From: Acinetobacter celticus
GTDB lineage: Bacteria; Pseudomonadota; Gammaproteobacteria; Pseudomonadales; Moraxellaceae
Assembly (NCBI RefSeq): GCF_001707755.1
Contig: NZ_MBDL01000012.1
Span: 124,001 to 188,000 of the forward strand
Length of the DNA stretch: 64,000 nt
Direction: 5' to 3'
Shown here in pieces: positions 50,302 through 59,900 of this stretch (position 1 is the stretch's first letter; each line of letters begins with the position of its first letter). The notes below the pieces were generated by a model. It made no database searches, was not told where the DNA came from, and saw nothing but the letters and a program-made list of their open reading frames with translations. The position numbers and the translations under genes were made by a program.

Positions 50302-51594
50302 TTACCACAGGGCCAACTGTGTACTGACACCTGTAGTATCTACACCACCCAATTCTGCAAAATGATGCAATTGTCCTAAAAGCTGACGAATTGGTGGCCC
50401 AGATTTAGCATGGGTGTCCGTGATGACAATAAATTCTAATACGCGAGCGCGTTCTGACTGGCGTTGCTTACTGACGCGATAGCGTGGCACATCTTGGGTC
50501 AATAAGGTCACACGGCCCCGTTTTAAATTGGCTTGCAACAAATCTGCCGCTTCAATATTGCCGTCGGTAGAATAACTGGTCAGAATAAATCGTGCATTAA
50601 TTGTTTCTAATAATTTTTCATAAGCCGCTTTTGCATGCTTGGAAGAGTTATAAGGACTTGGGCGCTCTTTACGCCATGCACGGTCAATCCCACTCTTAAA
50701 GCCTTTGGTGTCAGGTGTCGGTAAATCATTCTGATCCCACAGCGTAAGTGCATTTAATACATGATAATTACTGCTATAGGCATGTTGATTGTACGGTGGA
50801 TCTAAATATGCGACATCAACCTCAAATCCACTCATTTGGTTGGCCAGATGCTGTGCATCGACACACCACACTTCAGCTGCAGGCTTTTTCGCTTCGCCAG
50901 TTTCACAAAACCGACTAGGGGTTAACCACAACAAAGATTCAATACGCTCTAAGGCGGTTTGGGTTTTTCCACCCCAACCATGGTGAAAGCTTTTAAATAC
51001 ACCACTGGTATTACTTACAAAGCTTGCCGAATACAACAATGGCGCCAGCAATGCACTCATTTCCACATCATCAATTGCGCCCTGCGCCTGCCATGTCGCA
51101 ATTTGCTGGCGAATTGCATCTATACGCATGCCATTACGGCGTTTGAAAAACAAACGGTCACGGGCAGGATCATAAACCGCATCATTGCGTGGACATAAAT
51201 TATGCGTCACCCAGCCTTTAACTTCGGGCAAACGGTTTAAATAATCAATGGCTTTTTGATAGCCTCCCAACTCTTTAAAAGCAGGAGCTTCCACACAAGA
51301 TAAAATTGCACTATTTAACGCATGACTATACGGCTCCCAATCATTGGCAATCACACGGTAGCCATTTTGACGTGCAAGACGAGAAACCACACCAGAGCCT
51401 GCAAAAAAGTCAGCAAAAATCGGCGAGCGACCATCTTCACGTTTCAACGTTCCCGTACTTTCCAGTGCTTCTAAAATCAAATGAAGCAAACGGCGCTTGT
51501 TCCCTAAATACGGAACCAACTGATGAAATAAATATTCATCGGTCGTGCGGGCCGCGTGACGGCGTTTATGATAAACCGTAGACTCTGGATTCAT
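50302..51594 (-). CDS. orphan DNA adenine-N6 methyltransferase (D12 class) in the rib operon
   Basis: A 430-residue protein with the SAM-binding motif F64-A-G-S-G68 and catalytic motif D265-P-P-Y268, in the order typical of adenine-N6 methyltransferases. The motif context YNQHAYSSNYHVLNAL resembles modification methylases of restriction systems. No restriction endonuclease is adjacent. Its ATG overlaps the ribD TGA (ATGA) and ribE follows after 24 bases, so it is translationally coupled inside the riboflavin operon. From memory, A. baumannii carries a methyltransferase (AamA, A1S_0222) that could be the orthologue; I could not check this. Confidence 0.88.
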   Translation of the reverse strand: MNPESTVYHKRRHAARTTDEYLFHQLVPYLGNKRRLLHLILEALESTGTLKREDGRSPIFADFFAGSGVVSRLARQNGYRVIANDWEPYSHALNSAILSCVEAPAFKELGGYQKAIDYLNRLPEVKGWVTHNLCPRNDAVYDPARDRLFFKRRNGMRIDAIRQQIATWQAQGAIDDVEMSALLAPLLYSASFVSNTSGVFKSFHHGWGGKTQTALERIESLLWLTPSRFCETGEAKKPAAEVWCVDAQHLANQMSGFEVDVAYLDPPYNQHAYSSNYHVLNALTLWDQNDLPTPDTKGFKSGIDRAWRKERPSPYNSSKHAKAAYEKLLETINARFILTSYSTDGNIEAADLLQANLKRGRVTLLTQDVPRYRVSKQRQSERARVLEFIVITDTHAKSGPPIRQLLGQLHHFAELGGVDTTGVSTQLALW

Positions 51595-52679
51595 AGTGTC
51601 TCTTGAGAAGGAATGAGCCTTAAGCGCACATCATCACCCATTTGAGTGACGTCGATGAGTTTAAAGCGAAGTTGCTCTGCCATACGGTCAAAATCCGCAT
51701 TCAACATTGCACGTGCTGAACGGCCTAAAAATGTCGGTGCGACATAGCTAATGAGTTCATCAACTAAATTTTCCTGCAAGAATGCAGTAGATAATGTTGC
51801 GCCTGCTTCCACCAGCACATCGTATATTTGATATTGCTGAGATAGAGTCTGTAATAATATGCTTAAAGGCTGAATCTGTAATTGTACGATACCTAAATCT
51901 GCCAGTTCCTGACGAAACGGCCCCATGACCATCACACTATCAGGTTTCGATAAAATCTTCGCATTTAATGCTAAGCGACCTTGGCGATCTAAAATCACGC
52001 GCTTCGGTTGTACCACATGTTCAAGAGAATCTAAATTTTTTAATTGACGTACATTCAGCTGACAGTCATCGGCGAGAACCGTTTCAATACCAGTAATGAC
52101 CGCACCAGAAATTGCACGCCAATGTTGTACATCTAATCGGGCTTCTGACCCTGTAATCCACTTCGACTCACCAGAAGCCATAGCGGTGCGCCCATCTAAA
52201 CTTGAGGCAATTTTTAAACGTACATAGGGTTGGCCTGTCGCCATCGCTTTCAAAAAGCCTACATTCAATTGATGCGCTTCTTGCTGACACATACCGACAA
52301 CAACGGCAATGCCTGCATCTTTTAAAATTTGAACGCCTTTGCCTGCAACCAATGGATTTGGATCGGGACAGGCAATAATCACTCGCCCCACACCTGCTTC
52401 GACCAATCCTTTGGCACAAGGTGGTGTACGACCATAATGGGCGCATGGTTCCAACGTCACATAAGCCGTTGCTCCACGGGCCAATTCACCCGCTTGACGC
52501 ATAGCAAAAACCTCTGCATGAGGCTGACCCGCTTGAGGATGAAAACCTTCACCAACCATTTGTCCATCTTTCACAATGACGCAACCGACATTCGGATTCG
52601 GCTTGGTTGAATATTGCCCCAGCTTTGCCAATTCGATGGCACGCATCATCCAGATTTGGTCTTGGCTTAACTCAGACAT
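51591..52679 (-). CDS. ribD: bifunctional riboflavin biosynthesis deaminase/reductase RibD
   Basis: Performs the second and third steps from GTP to riboflavin. The 362-residue protein has an N-terminal zinc deaminase domain with H and E in PHAEVFAMRQAG and the Cys pair in TLEPCAHYGRTPPC, and a C-terminal reductase domain (about 150-360) with LKIASSLDGRTAM and VEAGATLSTAFL. It follows nrdR by 37 bases, the conserved nrdR-ribD order, and overlaps the methyltransferase start by 4 bases. Confidence 0.95.
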   Translation of the reverse strand: MSELSQDQIWMMRAIELAKLGQYSTKPNPNVGCVIVKDGQMVGEGFHPQAGQPHAEVFAMRQAGELARGATAYVTLEPCAHYGRTPPCAKGLVEAGVGRVIIACPDPNPLVAGKGVQILKDAGIAVVVGMCQQEAHQLNVGFLKAMATGQPYVRLKIASSLDGRTAMASGESKWITGSEARLDVQHWRAISGAVITGIETVLADDCQLNVRQLKNLDSLEHVVQPKRVILDRQGRLALNAKILSKPDSVMVMGPFRQELADLGIVQLQIQPLSILLQTLSQQYQIYDVLVEAGATLSTAFLQENLVDELISYVAPTFLGRSARAMLNADFDRMAEQLRFKLIDVTQMGDDVRLRLIPSQETL

Positions 52680-52716
52680 TTAAAGCGCTCATTACGTCAT
52701 AGTTCATTTTAACAGT

Positions 52717-53175
52717 TTAATGTTCACGTTGTTGCATTTGCTCAATTTGACGGCGAAAGGCTTCAACATCTTGAAAGTCCTGATACACCGACGCAAAACG
52801 TACATAAGCCACATGGTCTAAAGCAAACAAAGATTGCATGACAATTTCACCAATAGTGCGTGATTTCACATCACGTTCACCTAAGCGACGAATTTGTAAT
52901 TGAATATCACTTAAAACTGTTTCTATTTGCTCTTGAGTCACTGGACGTTTTTGTAAAGCATGCATCAAAGAGCGACGCAATTTGGCTTCATCATAAGGTT
53001 CACTTTTACCATCTGACTTAATAACGCGAGGCATAACAACCTCATAGCTTTCAAACGTCGTAAACCGTTCTCCGCAACAAATACACTCACGGCGACGGCG
53101 AATTTGGCAACCTTCTGCGGCCAAGCGCGAATCTATCACTTTACTGTCAGCGGCGTTGCAAAAAGGACAATGCAT
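52717..53175 (-). CDS. nrdR: transcriptional repressor NrdR
   Basis: NrdR represses ribonucleotide reductase genes in response to ATP/dATP. The 152-residue protein has the N-terminal zinc ribbon with MHCPFC and [12 protein letters not shown], and an ATP-cone domain (about 49-139; [15 protein letters not shown]). It starts the nrdR-ribD-methyltransferase-ribE unit, and a terminator separates it from amtB. Confidence 0.96.
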   Translation of the reverse strand: MHCPFCNAADSKVIDSRLAAEGCQIRRRRECICCGERFTTFESYEVVMPRVIKSDGKSEPYDEAKLRRSLMHALQKRPVTQEQIETVLSDIQLQIRRLGERDVKSRTIGEIVMQSLFALDHVAYVRFASVYQDFQDVEAFRRQIEQMQQREH

Positions 53176-53254
53176 AGCGGTTTAATTGAACAAATCTTGA
53201 TGGATTTAAAGTGTAGCAAAAATTATGCGCTTTGTAGAGCATTACGCAACATAT

Positions 53255-53283
53255 GGAAAAAAAACAGCCCTTTGGGGCTGTTT
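53255..53283 (-). terminator. intrinsic terminator of glnK-amtB
   Basis: AAACAGCCC/GGGCTGTTT with loop TTTG; on the minus strand a run of U follows. It lies 32 bases past the amtB stop. Confidence 0.85.
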
Positions 53284-53314
53284 CACACAATATATTGATT
53301 ATTGCTTTCATCTA

Positions 53315-54703
53315 TTATTCGACACGTTCACCATGTTGGCTTAAATCTAGGCCCATGCGTTCATCATCGGATTCAACACGAATACCAATGGCCAAATCAA
53401 TGACTTTTAAGATGATGAATGTCAGAGTTGCTGAATAAGCAATGGTTGCCAATACCCCTTCAACTTGTATCCATAATTGATGCAGTACATCGGTTGGCGC
53501 TTTGTCACCCATAATAAATGGGCTAGCAAAAAATGCCGTTAAGATTGCACCGACAATACCACCGACCCCATGTAGACCAAAAGCATCTAAAGAATCATCG
53601 GCTTTTAAGGCGCGTTTCAGTGCTGTAATGCCCCAGAAACAGACCACACCACCAATTAAGCCCATTGCCATTGCACCGCCAACAGTCACAAAACCAGCTG
53701 CAGGTGTAATCACCACCAAACCAGCAACTGCACCCGATGCACCGCCTAACACGGATGATTTACCACGGACTACTTTTTCAGTAATGAGCCAAGCCACTGC
53801 AGCAGCCGCGGCCGCAACTTGCGTGACCACTAAAGCATAACCTGCTGAACCGTTCGCACCCAACGCTGAACCGCCATTAAATCCGAACCAGCCGACCCAC
53901 ACTAAGCTTGCACCAATCACAGTCAGTGCCAAGTTATGCGGTGCCATAGACTCACGACCCAAGCCCATACGTTTACCCAACATATAAGCAGCCACTAAGC
54001 CTGCCACACCCGAGTTAATATGAACTACAGTACCGCCAGCAAAGTCTAATGCGCCATCTTGACCTAACCAACCGCCACCCCATACCCAGTGCGTGATTGG
54101 TACATACACAACTACTGACCATATCGTAATAAAGGCAATAAATGCACCGAATTTCATCCGCTCAGCAATCGAACCGGTAATAATGGCAACGGTAATGATG
54201 GCAAAGGTCATTTGGAAAATAACAAAGAGAATTTCAGGAATAGTGCCTGTTAAGGCATCGGTGGTAATGCCTGACAACATGACCTTATCTAGACCACCAA
54301 TAAATGCATTACCTTCACCAAAGGCCAACGTATAACCAATCACGACCCATGTAATACTGACAATTGCGGCAGCAACAAAGCTATGGGCCATCGTACTTAA
54401 AACGTTTTTCTTACGAACCATACCGCCATAGAACAAGGCTAAACCGGGAATGGTCATTAACAAAACCAATGCTGTAGATACTAAAATCCACGCAGTATCA
54501 CCTGTGTCTAATTTTGGTTTTTCTGTAGTAGGTTCTGGTGCTATGGCAACTGCTGTTGCTGGATCTGTTAAAACAGCTTGATCGACCACGGTCACTGCTG
54601 TGACTTCTGAGGAGGCTGGCGCTGTTACGGCTTCTTCAGCCCAAGTAACAGAACCGCCTAAGAGTGCGCCAGATAAACTAAGCGCAAGTAGCATTTTTTT
54701 CAT
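53315..54703 (-). CDS. amtB: ammonium transporter AmtB
   Basis: A trimeric ammonium channel of the inner membrane. The 462-residue protein has a signal peptide (about 1-22), an Ala/Thr/Val-rich stretch to about residue 65, then eleven transmembrane helices. Typical motifs are DTAWILVSTALVLLMTIPGLALFYGGMVR at the start of the channel, given here as LFYGGMVRKKN, plus WGGGWLG, DFAGGTVVHINSG and GVGGIVGAILTA. It follows glnK by 60 bases and is expected to be plugged by GlnK when nitrogen is sufficient. Confidence 0.95.
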   Translation of the reverse strand: MKKMLLALSLSGALLGGSVTWAEEAVTAPASSEVTAVTVVDQAVLTDPATAVAIAPEPTTEKPKLDTGDTAWILVSTALVLLMTIPGLALFYGGMVRKKNVLSTMAHSFVAAAIVSITWVVIGYTLAFGEGNAFIGGLDKVMLSGITTDALTGTIPEILFVIFQMTFAIITVAIITGSIAERMKFGAFIAFITIWSVVVYVPITHWVWGGGWLGQDGALDFAGGTVVHINSGVAGLVAAYMLGKRMGLGRESMAPHNLALTVIGASLVWVGWFGFNGGSALGANGSAGYALVVTQVAAAAAAVAWLITEKVVRGKSSVLGGASGAVAGLVVITPAAGFVTVGGAMAMGLIGGVVCFWGITALKRALKADDSLDAFGLHGVGGIVGAILTAFFASPFIMGDKAPTDVLHQLWIQVEGVLATIAYSATLTFIILKVIDLAIGIRVESDDERMGLDLSQHGERVE

Positions 54704-54763
54704 TCGTATCCCCCAACCTCGTTTTCTGAGTTATTAGATACTCAGCAAACTTCGTGCCATGTA

Positions 54764-55138
<375 letters not shown>

Positions 55139-55143
55139 TTATG

Positions 55144-55160
55144 TTCAATTTTCATGCCAA
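55144..55160 (-). promoter_or_regulatory. candidate sigma-54 promoter of glnK-amtB
   Basis: On the minus strand TTGGCATGAAAATTGAA matches the -24/-12 pattern (TGGCAC-N5-TTGC) with the exact 10-base spacing after the -24 GG; the -12 GC is GA here. It lies about 40 bases upstream of the glnK ATG. NtrC sites were not identified. Confidence 0.5.
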
Positions 55161-55379
55161 AGTTGCTAAGGTCGGGGGAAATTAACCACATTCAGCATGA
55201 ATTTTATTTATAACCTATTTTATACCTCGAATGCTGTTTTGACAGTGAAAAATTAGACATATTTATGATAAAAAATACGATTTTAACCATAGAAAGCCTC
55301 TATACTTTTATTTCGAATACCATCGGCTTTGATAGCGAATGTTACACTGCCAGTTTATCTGCACCAGACGGACATAAAA

Positions 55380-55607
55380 ATGATTGAAACTTTACTGCAA
55401 GCAATTTTGGAACAGGTTGATCAACCTAAAAAAGACATAGAAAACAACTTACGTGCCTTATTAAATGAGGCTGTGAGCAAAATGGATTTGGTTTCTAAAG
55501 ATGAAATAGAACGCCAACGCACTGCGCTGAACAATGCCAATTTGCGCTTAAATGAGCTCCTTAAACTTGTTGAAGCACTTGAATTAAAAATCCAGAATAA
55601 AAAATAA
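55380..55607 (+). CDS. ubiK: ubiquinone biosynthesis accessory factor UbiK
   Basis: A 75-residue all-helical protein (YqiC/BMFP family) that assists the Ubi complex. ATG at 55380 gives the usual start MIETLLQAILEQV. The C-terminal half is a coiled coil (EIERQRTALNNANLRLNELLKLVEALE). An in-frame upstream start at 55329 adds a non-conserved extension. Its place beside glnK-amtB and comM matches Pseudomonas. Confidence 0.88.
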   Translation: MIETLLQAILEQVDQPKKDIENNLRALLNEAVSKMDLVSKDEIERQRTALNNANLRLNELLKLVEALELKIQNKK

Positions 55608-55673
55608 GCACCTATTTAGTGCAGCATAAGACGCATAACGATTAAAAAAAGCGCATCATAACGGAACAATAAT

Positions 55674-57161
55674 ATGTCTTTTGCCAAAATTTATACCCGA
55701 GGACTGCTCGGTTTACACGCCCCCTTAATTGAAGTTGAGGTTCACCTAAGCCAAGGCTTACCCTCTTTAACCATTGTCGGTCTAGCAGAAGCTGCGGTGC
55801 GTGAAAGTAAAGACCGCGTCAGGTCTGCCATTATTAACAGTGGTTTTCAATTTCCAACCAAACGCCTAACCATTAATCTTGCACCCGCAGACTTACCTAA
55901 AGATGGCTCTAGACTCGATTTACCCATTGCTTTGGGAATCTTAATTGCATCCGGACAACTGCCAGAAAATGCAGTAGAACAGCTAGAATTTATAGGCGAA
56001 CTGGCACTGGATGGTCATTTACGTCCTACAACAGGGACTTTAAGCATTGCCATTGCTTGCCAACATGCACAGCACCAACTCATTTTGCCTGAACAAAATG
56101 CCCAAGAAGCCTCGCAACTTCCCAATTTTAAAGTCTTCGCTGCACAACATTTAAAAGATGTCTGCAACCATTTAAACCAAACAGCAGTCCTGCCCCAATA
56201 TGCATCTAAAAATCATTTCGATTTATCCAATTGCAAATTTGATTTGGTCGATGTAAAAGGGCAGCTCCGCCCACGACGGGCGCTCGAAATTGCAGCAGCG
56301 GGTGGTCATTCCCTGTTGTTCAGAGGCCCTCCGGGTACAGGAAAAACATTGTTGGCTTCACGGCTTTCAGGGATTTTACCGCCCCTAAATATGCAAGAAA
56401 ATTTGGAAGTTGCCAGTATTTATTCTATTGCGAGTGCAAAACATGATTTTGGACAGCGCCCATTTCGGGCACCGCACCATACCGCATCGGCTATAGCCTT
56501 GGTCGGAGGTGGGTCAAACCCCAAACCCGGAGAAATTACACTGGCGCATTTAGGGGTACTTTTTTTAGATGAACTGCCTGAGTTTGATCGAAAAGTATTA
56601 GAGGTTTTACGTCAACCCTTAGAAGCCAAAGAAATTGTGATTTCACGTGCATCTCGGCAAATGACCTTTCCTGCTAATTTTCAATTAATTGCCGCCATGA
56701 ACCCCTGCCCGTGTGGTTATGCATTCAATCAAGATAGCCGTTGCCAATGTTCACCCGATGCCATTAAACGCTATCAAAATCGAATTTCGGGGCCACTATT
56801 AGATCGCATAGACTTACATATTGATGTACCACCCCTGCAAGCGCATGAGTTACAGGATACACAGCCCGTCGAAGCATCTGCGGTTGTACGTGAACGGGTA
56901 CGACAAGCCTATGAGCTACAAATCAATCGTCAAAATATGCCAAATATGGCTTTAAGCCCCAAGCAACTCGAACACTATGCCTGTTTAGACAGCACTGCAC
57001 AAAATATGATGAATCTGGCACAGCAACGTTTAAATTTATCTGCTCGTGCCTATCATCGAGTGTTACGTGTTGCCCGTACTATCGCCGATTTGGCACAGTC
57101 GGAAAGCATTCAAAATCAACATCTTTCCGAAGCACTTTCTTACCGCGGACAAATGTCATAG
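55674..57161 (+). CDS. comM: ComM/YifB-type AAA+ helicase (Mg-chelatase-like)
   Basis: ComM is a hexameric branch-migration helicase that helps integrate DNA during natural transformation. The 495-residue protein is complete: N-terminal Lon-like domain (about 1-170; IVGLAEAAVRESKDRVRSA), ATPase domain with Walker A GPPGTGKT (218-225) and Walker B LFLDELPEF, then a zinc-binding Cys cluster (CPCGY and CQC) and a C-terminal helical domain. In A. baumannii comM is the classic insertion site of AbaR resistance islands; here it is uninterrupted. Confidence 0.95.
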   Translation: MSFAKIYTRGLLGLHAPLIEVEVHLSQGLPSLTIVGLAEAAVRESKDRVRSAIINSGFQFPTKRLTINLAPADLPKDGSRLDLPIALGILIASGQLPENAVEQLEFIGELALDGHLRPTTGTLSIAIACQHAQHQLILPEQNAQEASQLPNFKVFAAQHLKDVCNHLNQTAVLPQYASKNHFDLSNCKFDLVDVKGQLRPRRALEIAAAGGHSLLFRGPPGTGKTLLASRLSGILPPLNMQENLEVASIYSIASAKHDFGQRPFRAPHHTASAIALVGGGSNPKPGEITLAHLGVLFLDELPEFDRKVLEVLRQPLEAKEIVISRASRQMTFPANFQLIAAMNPCPCGYAFNQDSRCQCSPDAIKRYQNRISGPLLDRIDLHIDVPPLQAHELQDTQPVEASAVVRERVRQAYELQINRQNMPNMALSPKQLEHYACLDSTAQNMMNLAQQRLNLSARAYHRVLRVARTIADLAQSESIQNQHLSEALSYRGQMS

Positions 57162-57190
57162 TTCAATACTTTATATTTTAATCACACATA

Positions 57191-57224
57191 AAAAAGCCCT
57201 AAATTCTTAAAAATTAGGGCTTTT
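57191..57224. terminator. bidirectional terminator between comM and the TorF gene
   Basis: AAAAGCCCTAA (57192-57202) pairs with TTAGGGCTTTT (57214-57224) around an 11-base loop, between two convergent genes. Confidence 0.8.
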
Positions 57225-57239
57225 ACTTATGATCTAAAA

Positions 57240-58004
57240 TTAGAAAGTTTTGCTTAAGGTAAAGACTGCACCCGTTTCAACTGCACGTGAAGTTGCATCA
57301 TAAGCGCCGTCTGTATCCATATTGGTACCGATGGCTGCCAATTCGGCGGTCGCACCAGAAATAGACTTAAAGCCGTAAGTGACCCCTACTTTCCAGTCCA
57401 TATAGTGATCATCGCTGTTAAATGCGTATTTATTTTTATCATCCACCACGGTATAGCCAAGGCCTGCTACACCACCAAAACCCGATGCGCCAAATGGCAT
57501 TGAATAGCCTGCATTGACGTTCCAGCTACTGGTATCCGCTGCGACATAGTTATTGGTATAGTTAATATTGGTCAATAGGCTATCACCAGATGTGACTACA
57601 TTGGCAAACGTTAATTTACCGTATAATTCCGCCCAGTTCAGATCACTTGCGCTTGGGTAGTTGTAATACACCACACCCACATCTAAAATTGGCTTGCTAC
57701 TAAAGTTTTCCAACGTGGTTGCATAACCCAAAGATGGGTCTAATTCTAGGCTTGGCGTGCCTGAACCGAAGTTCACATTAGACCCCCAAAGACCAAAATA
57801 TAGACCTGATTTATGTGACAAGGTAAAACCTGCTTGTACTGCTGGATCATTTTGCGTTTGTGTCACACCACGGAAACGGTAATCTGTCGTAACGGCGACA
57901 CTACCGCCAAACGATAAACCAAAAGGTAATGCAGGTGCATCCTCAGCAAATGCCGCACCAGAAGTTACAGTAAATGCAGTCACGGCCAATAATTTTTTTA
58001 ACAT
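57240..58004 (-). CDS. TorF-family putative outer membrane porin (first paralogue)
   Basis: A 254-residue secreted beta-barrel protein with signal peptide (about 1-20, AFA-EDAP). It has alternating beta-strand pattern and ends in a terminal Phe (LSKTF), as needed for BAM insertion. The N-terminal motif DYRFRGVTQTQNDPAVQAGF with GLYFGLWGSNV places it in the TorF / Gcw_chp family. The substrate is unknown. It has its own long upstream region. Confidence 0.88.
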   Translation of the reverse strand: MLKKLLAVTAFTVTSGAAFAEDAPALPFGLSFGGSVAVTTDYRFRGVTQTQNDPAVQAGFTLSHKSGLYFGLWGSNVNFGSGTPSLELDPSLGYATTLENFSSKPILDVGVVYYNYPSASDLNWAELYGKLTFANVVTSGDSLLTNINYTNNYVAADTSSWNVNAGYSMPFGASGFGGVAGLGYTVVDDKNKYAFNSDDHYMDWKVGVTYGFKSISGATAELAAIGTNMDTDGAYDATSRAVETGAVFTLSKTF

Positions 58005-58453
58005 TTTGGGTTCCCCAGCAGATTTTTTATAAACTCACTAGGACTTAGCAAAGGCTGTGCCAGTTTTTTAAAATGAATAAGGCTGGAGCGCAGAACCATC
58101 TCAGAAACAAAACGGGTTCTATCAAATGTATACATACATAAACCTTTTAAACCAATCATCAAGTTCAGCAGTATCAGTGGTTTATGCGTAAATTTTCTAT
58201 TTCACTTTTGCCAAAAAACGTAAAAATCATATAAACTCTCCATATTAATACCTTGATCTGAAATTGCGTTCATTCAATACATTTGCTTGTCTCGTCAAGC
58301 ATTGAAGTTTAGATTTAGTCAGATCAAGATTCATATTGACTTACATCACGCCTCTTTTTAAGGCTAATTTTCAATCAAATGATTATCCTATGCCTAAAAA
58401 AAGTGCATAAATTTACTTTATGCACTTTGTCTTTCAAGCTAAAAAATTTGCAT
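58005..58453. other. 449-base intergenic region upstream of the first TorF gene
   Basis: AT-rich, non-coding by eye. It should hold the promoter of the TorF gene at 58004 (minus) and contains the terminator of the second TorF gene (58394-58428). No RNA gene is recognised. Confidence 0.45.
58394..58428 (-). terminator. intrinsic terminator of the second TorF gene
   Basis: AAAGTGCATAAA/TTTATGCACTTT, 12 bp, loop TTTAC; on the minus strand it continues into a run of U. It lies 26 bases past the stop. Confidence 0.85.
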
Positions 58454-59221
58454 CTAAAAACTATAATTTAAGCCAATCACAGTCTGATCTTCAAAAGATT
58501 CACCCATTCGGTTTTTACCGCCCCAAACATAATCGAATGCAAGTTCTACACCTGTATTGCCCAGTGCCTTCGTTAGTCCTAAACGTGCTTCTGAAAAAGT
58601 ACTCTTTTTAACCGTTTGCACCACAGCATTATCACCATGGTCATTGTAAATAGAGGCCCCTATAGCCGTTTTTAAAGTGAAGTCTTGAGGTAAGGCATAG
58701 TCATAACCTGCACTTAGATAGACATCCCCTGCATTTCCGTAACTTACATCGGCCAACAAAACCGCCAAGCCTAAATTTAGATTTTTATAATTTAAGCTAT
58801 TCGATACATCAAAACCTGTCGTTCGACGTTTTTCGGTACGATCTTCGCTATAAACAGATCCACCATTTTGATAGACATAACTGGTAATTTTTGTTTCATA
58901 GCTCCAATCTGCATTAATTTTACGACCATAGCCCAGATAAAAATCATGTTCAAAACCTGAATGATGACTGTCGTCTGTCGCGTCGTAATCTAAAGTAGAT
59001 CCCCAATAACCCGCCAAAAAACCACGCGGATGTGCATATTCTAAACCGGCTTGGAGTGCTACATCATCATTCTCTACACCACCACGATAGATGTACTTAT
59101 TCACAATTGAGGCACTACCTGTGAGTTCGCCAGCGCCAAGTGGATGAACCTCATCTGCAAAAGTCGGCAGTGAAACGAACGTCAATAATAACGCGATGGT
59201 CTTAGCTGAAAGATCATGCAT
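58454..59221 (-). CDS. TorF-family putative outer membrane porin (second paralogue)
   Basis: A 255-residue secreted beta-barrel protein, related in layout to the one at 57240 but well diverged. ATG at 59221 is chosen because AAAGGGG precedes it at a good distance; the ATG six codons upstream would include that site. The signal peptide ends near FA-DEVHPL. The family motif reads NKYIYRGGVENDDVALQAGLEY with GFLAGYWGSTLDY. The last residue is Phe (GLNYSF). Function unknown; perhaps small-solute uptake. Confidence 0.87.
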   Translation of the reverse strand: MHDLSAKTIALLLTFVSLPTFADEVHPLGAGELTGSASIVNKYIYRGGVENDDVALQAGLEYAHPRGFLAGYWGSTLDYDATDDSHHSGFEHDFYLGYGRKINADWSYETKITSYVYQNGGSVYSEDRTEKRRTTGFDVSNSLNYKNLNLGLAVLLADVSYGNAGDVYLSAGYDYALPQDFTLKTAIGASIYNDHGDNAVVQTVKKSTFSEARLGLTKALGNTGVELAFDYVWGGKNRMGESFEDQTVIGLNYSF

Positions 59222-59900
59222 GCATGTGCCCCTTTTCATATCTACAAGAGATACTATTCATAAATTTTAAGGGGGCCGATTCTAATATTTTTTAATATCT
59301 TTAGGTAAAATAACCACCAACTTATGTCTATTTTTATTTGTAGATGCACATAAATACACCACACCTCATATTAATAGATAGTTCACTTAATGTGTGACTC
59401 AATATAAACATCAATACCTATGGCTATTTTTGATTATGTTCTGCAATGCATTTGTCGCTCAATTTTATTCATACGGTGAAAAATTTTTACTCTTTTTAAT
59501 AACAACACAATATTTGTATCAGTATTAAGCGTTATTAACGATATCAACTTAGGCCTTCAACTCTTTACAAGAAAGAAGCAATGGCTTAAAAAACCCTCCA
59601 AAGCCTTTTACTGCACAGATATTGAACAATTAGAAATATCCAAAAATCATGTTTTTTATTTTTAGCATCAATAGAAAATACCGCTTAGTCTTTTTATATA
59701 AAATATGTTTTTGTTTTTACTAAAATTTAATTTTTTTTTGAAATTTAAAAAGCATGTATGTAAAAAATTACTGATGTTCTTTATCTGAAAAATGCATAAC
59801 TTTAGTGTAATAACGTCAATAAAAACGATTTTTTTTGGATGAATACTTATACAATCGAACAACTATTTAACTATATCTTTTTGCATAAGGCTTACTCCCA
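59222..59900. other. 679-base intergenic region between the second TorF gene and the OprD-type porin gene
   Basis: Very AT-rich divergent spacer with long A and T runs (for example around 59690-59760). Short ORFs here are low-complexity and lack ribosome sites. It must contain the promoters of both porin genes; no convincing -35/-10 pair or operator was found. A small RNA is possible but not supported. Confidence 0.45.

Noticed and set aside
59668..59862. 65-residue minus-strand ORF in the AT-rich spacer
   Set aside because: Low-complexity Lys/Phe/Ile/Asn sequence from A/T runs, no ribosome site.
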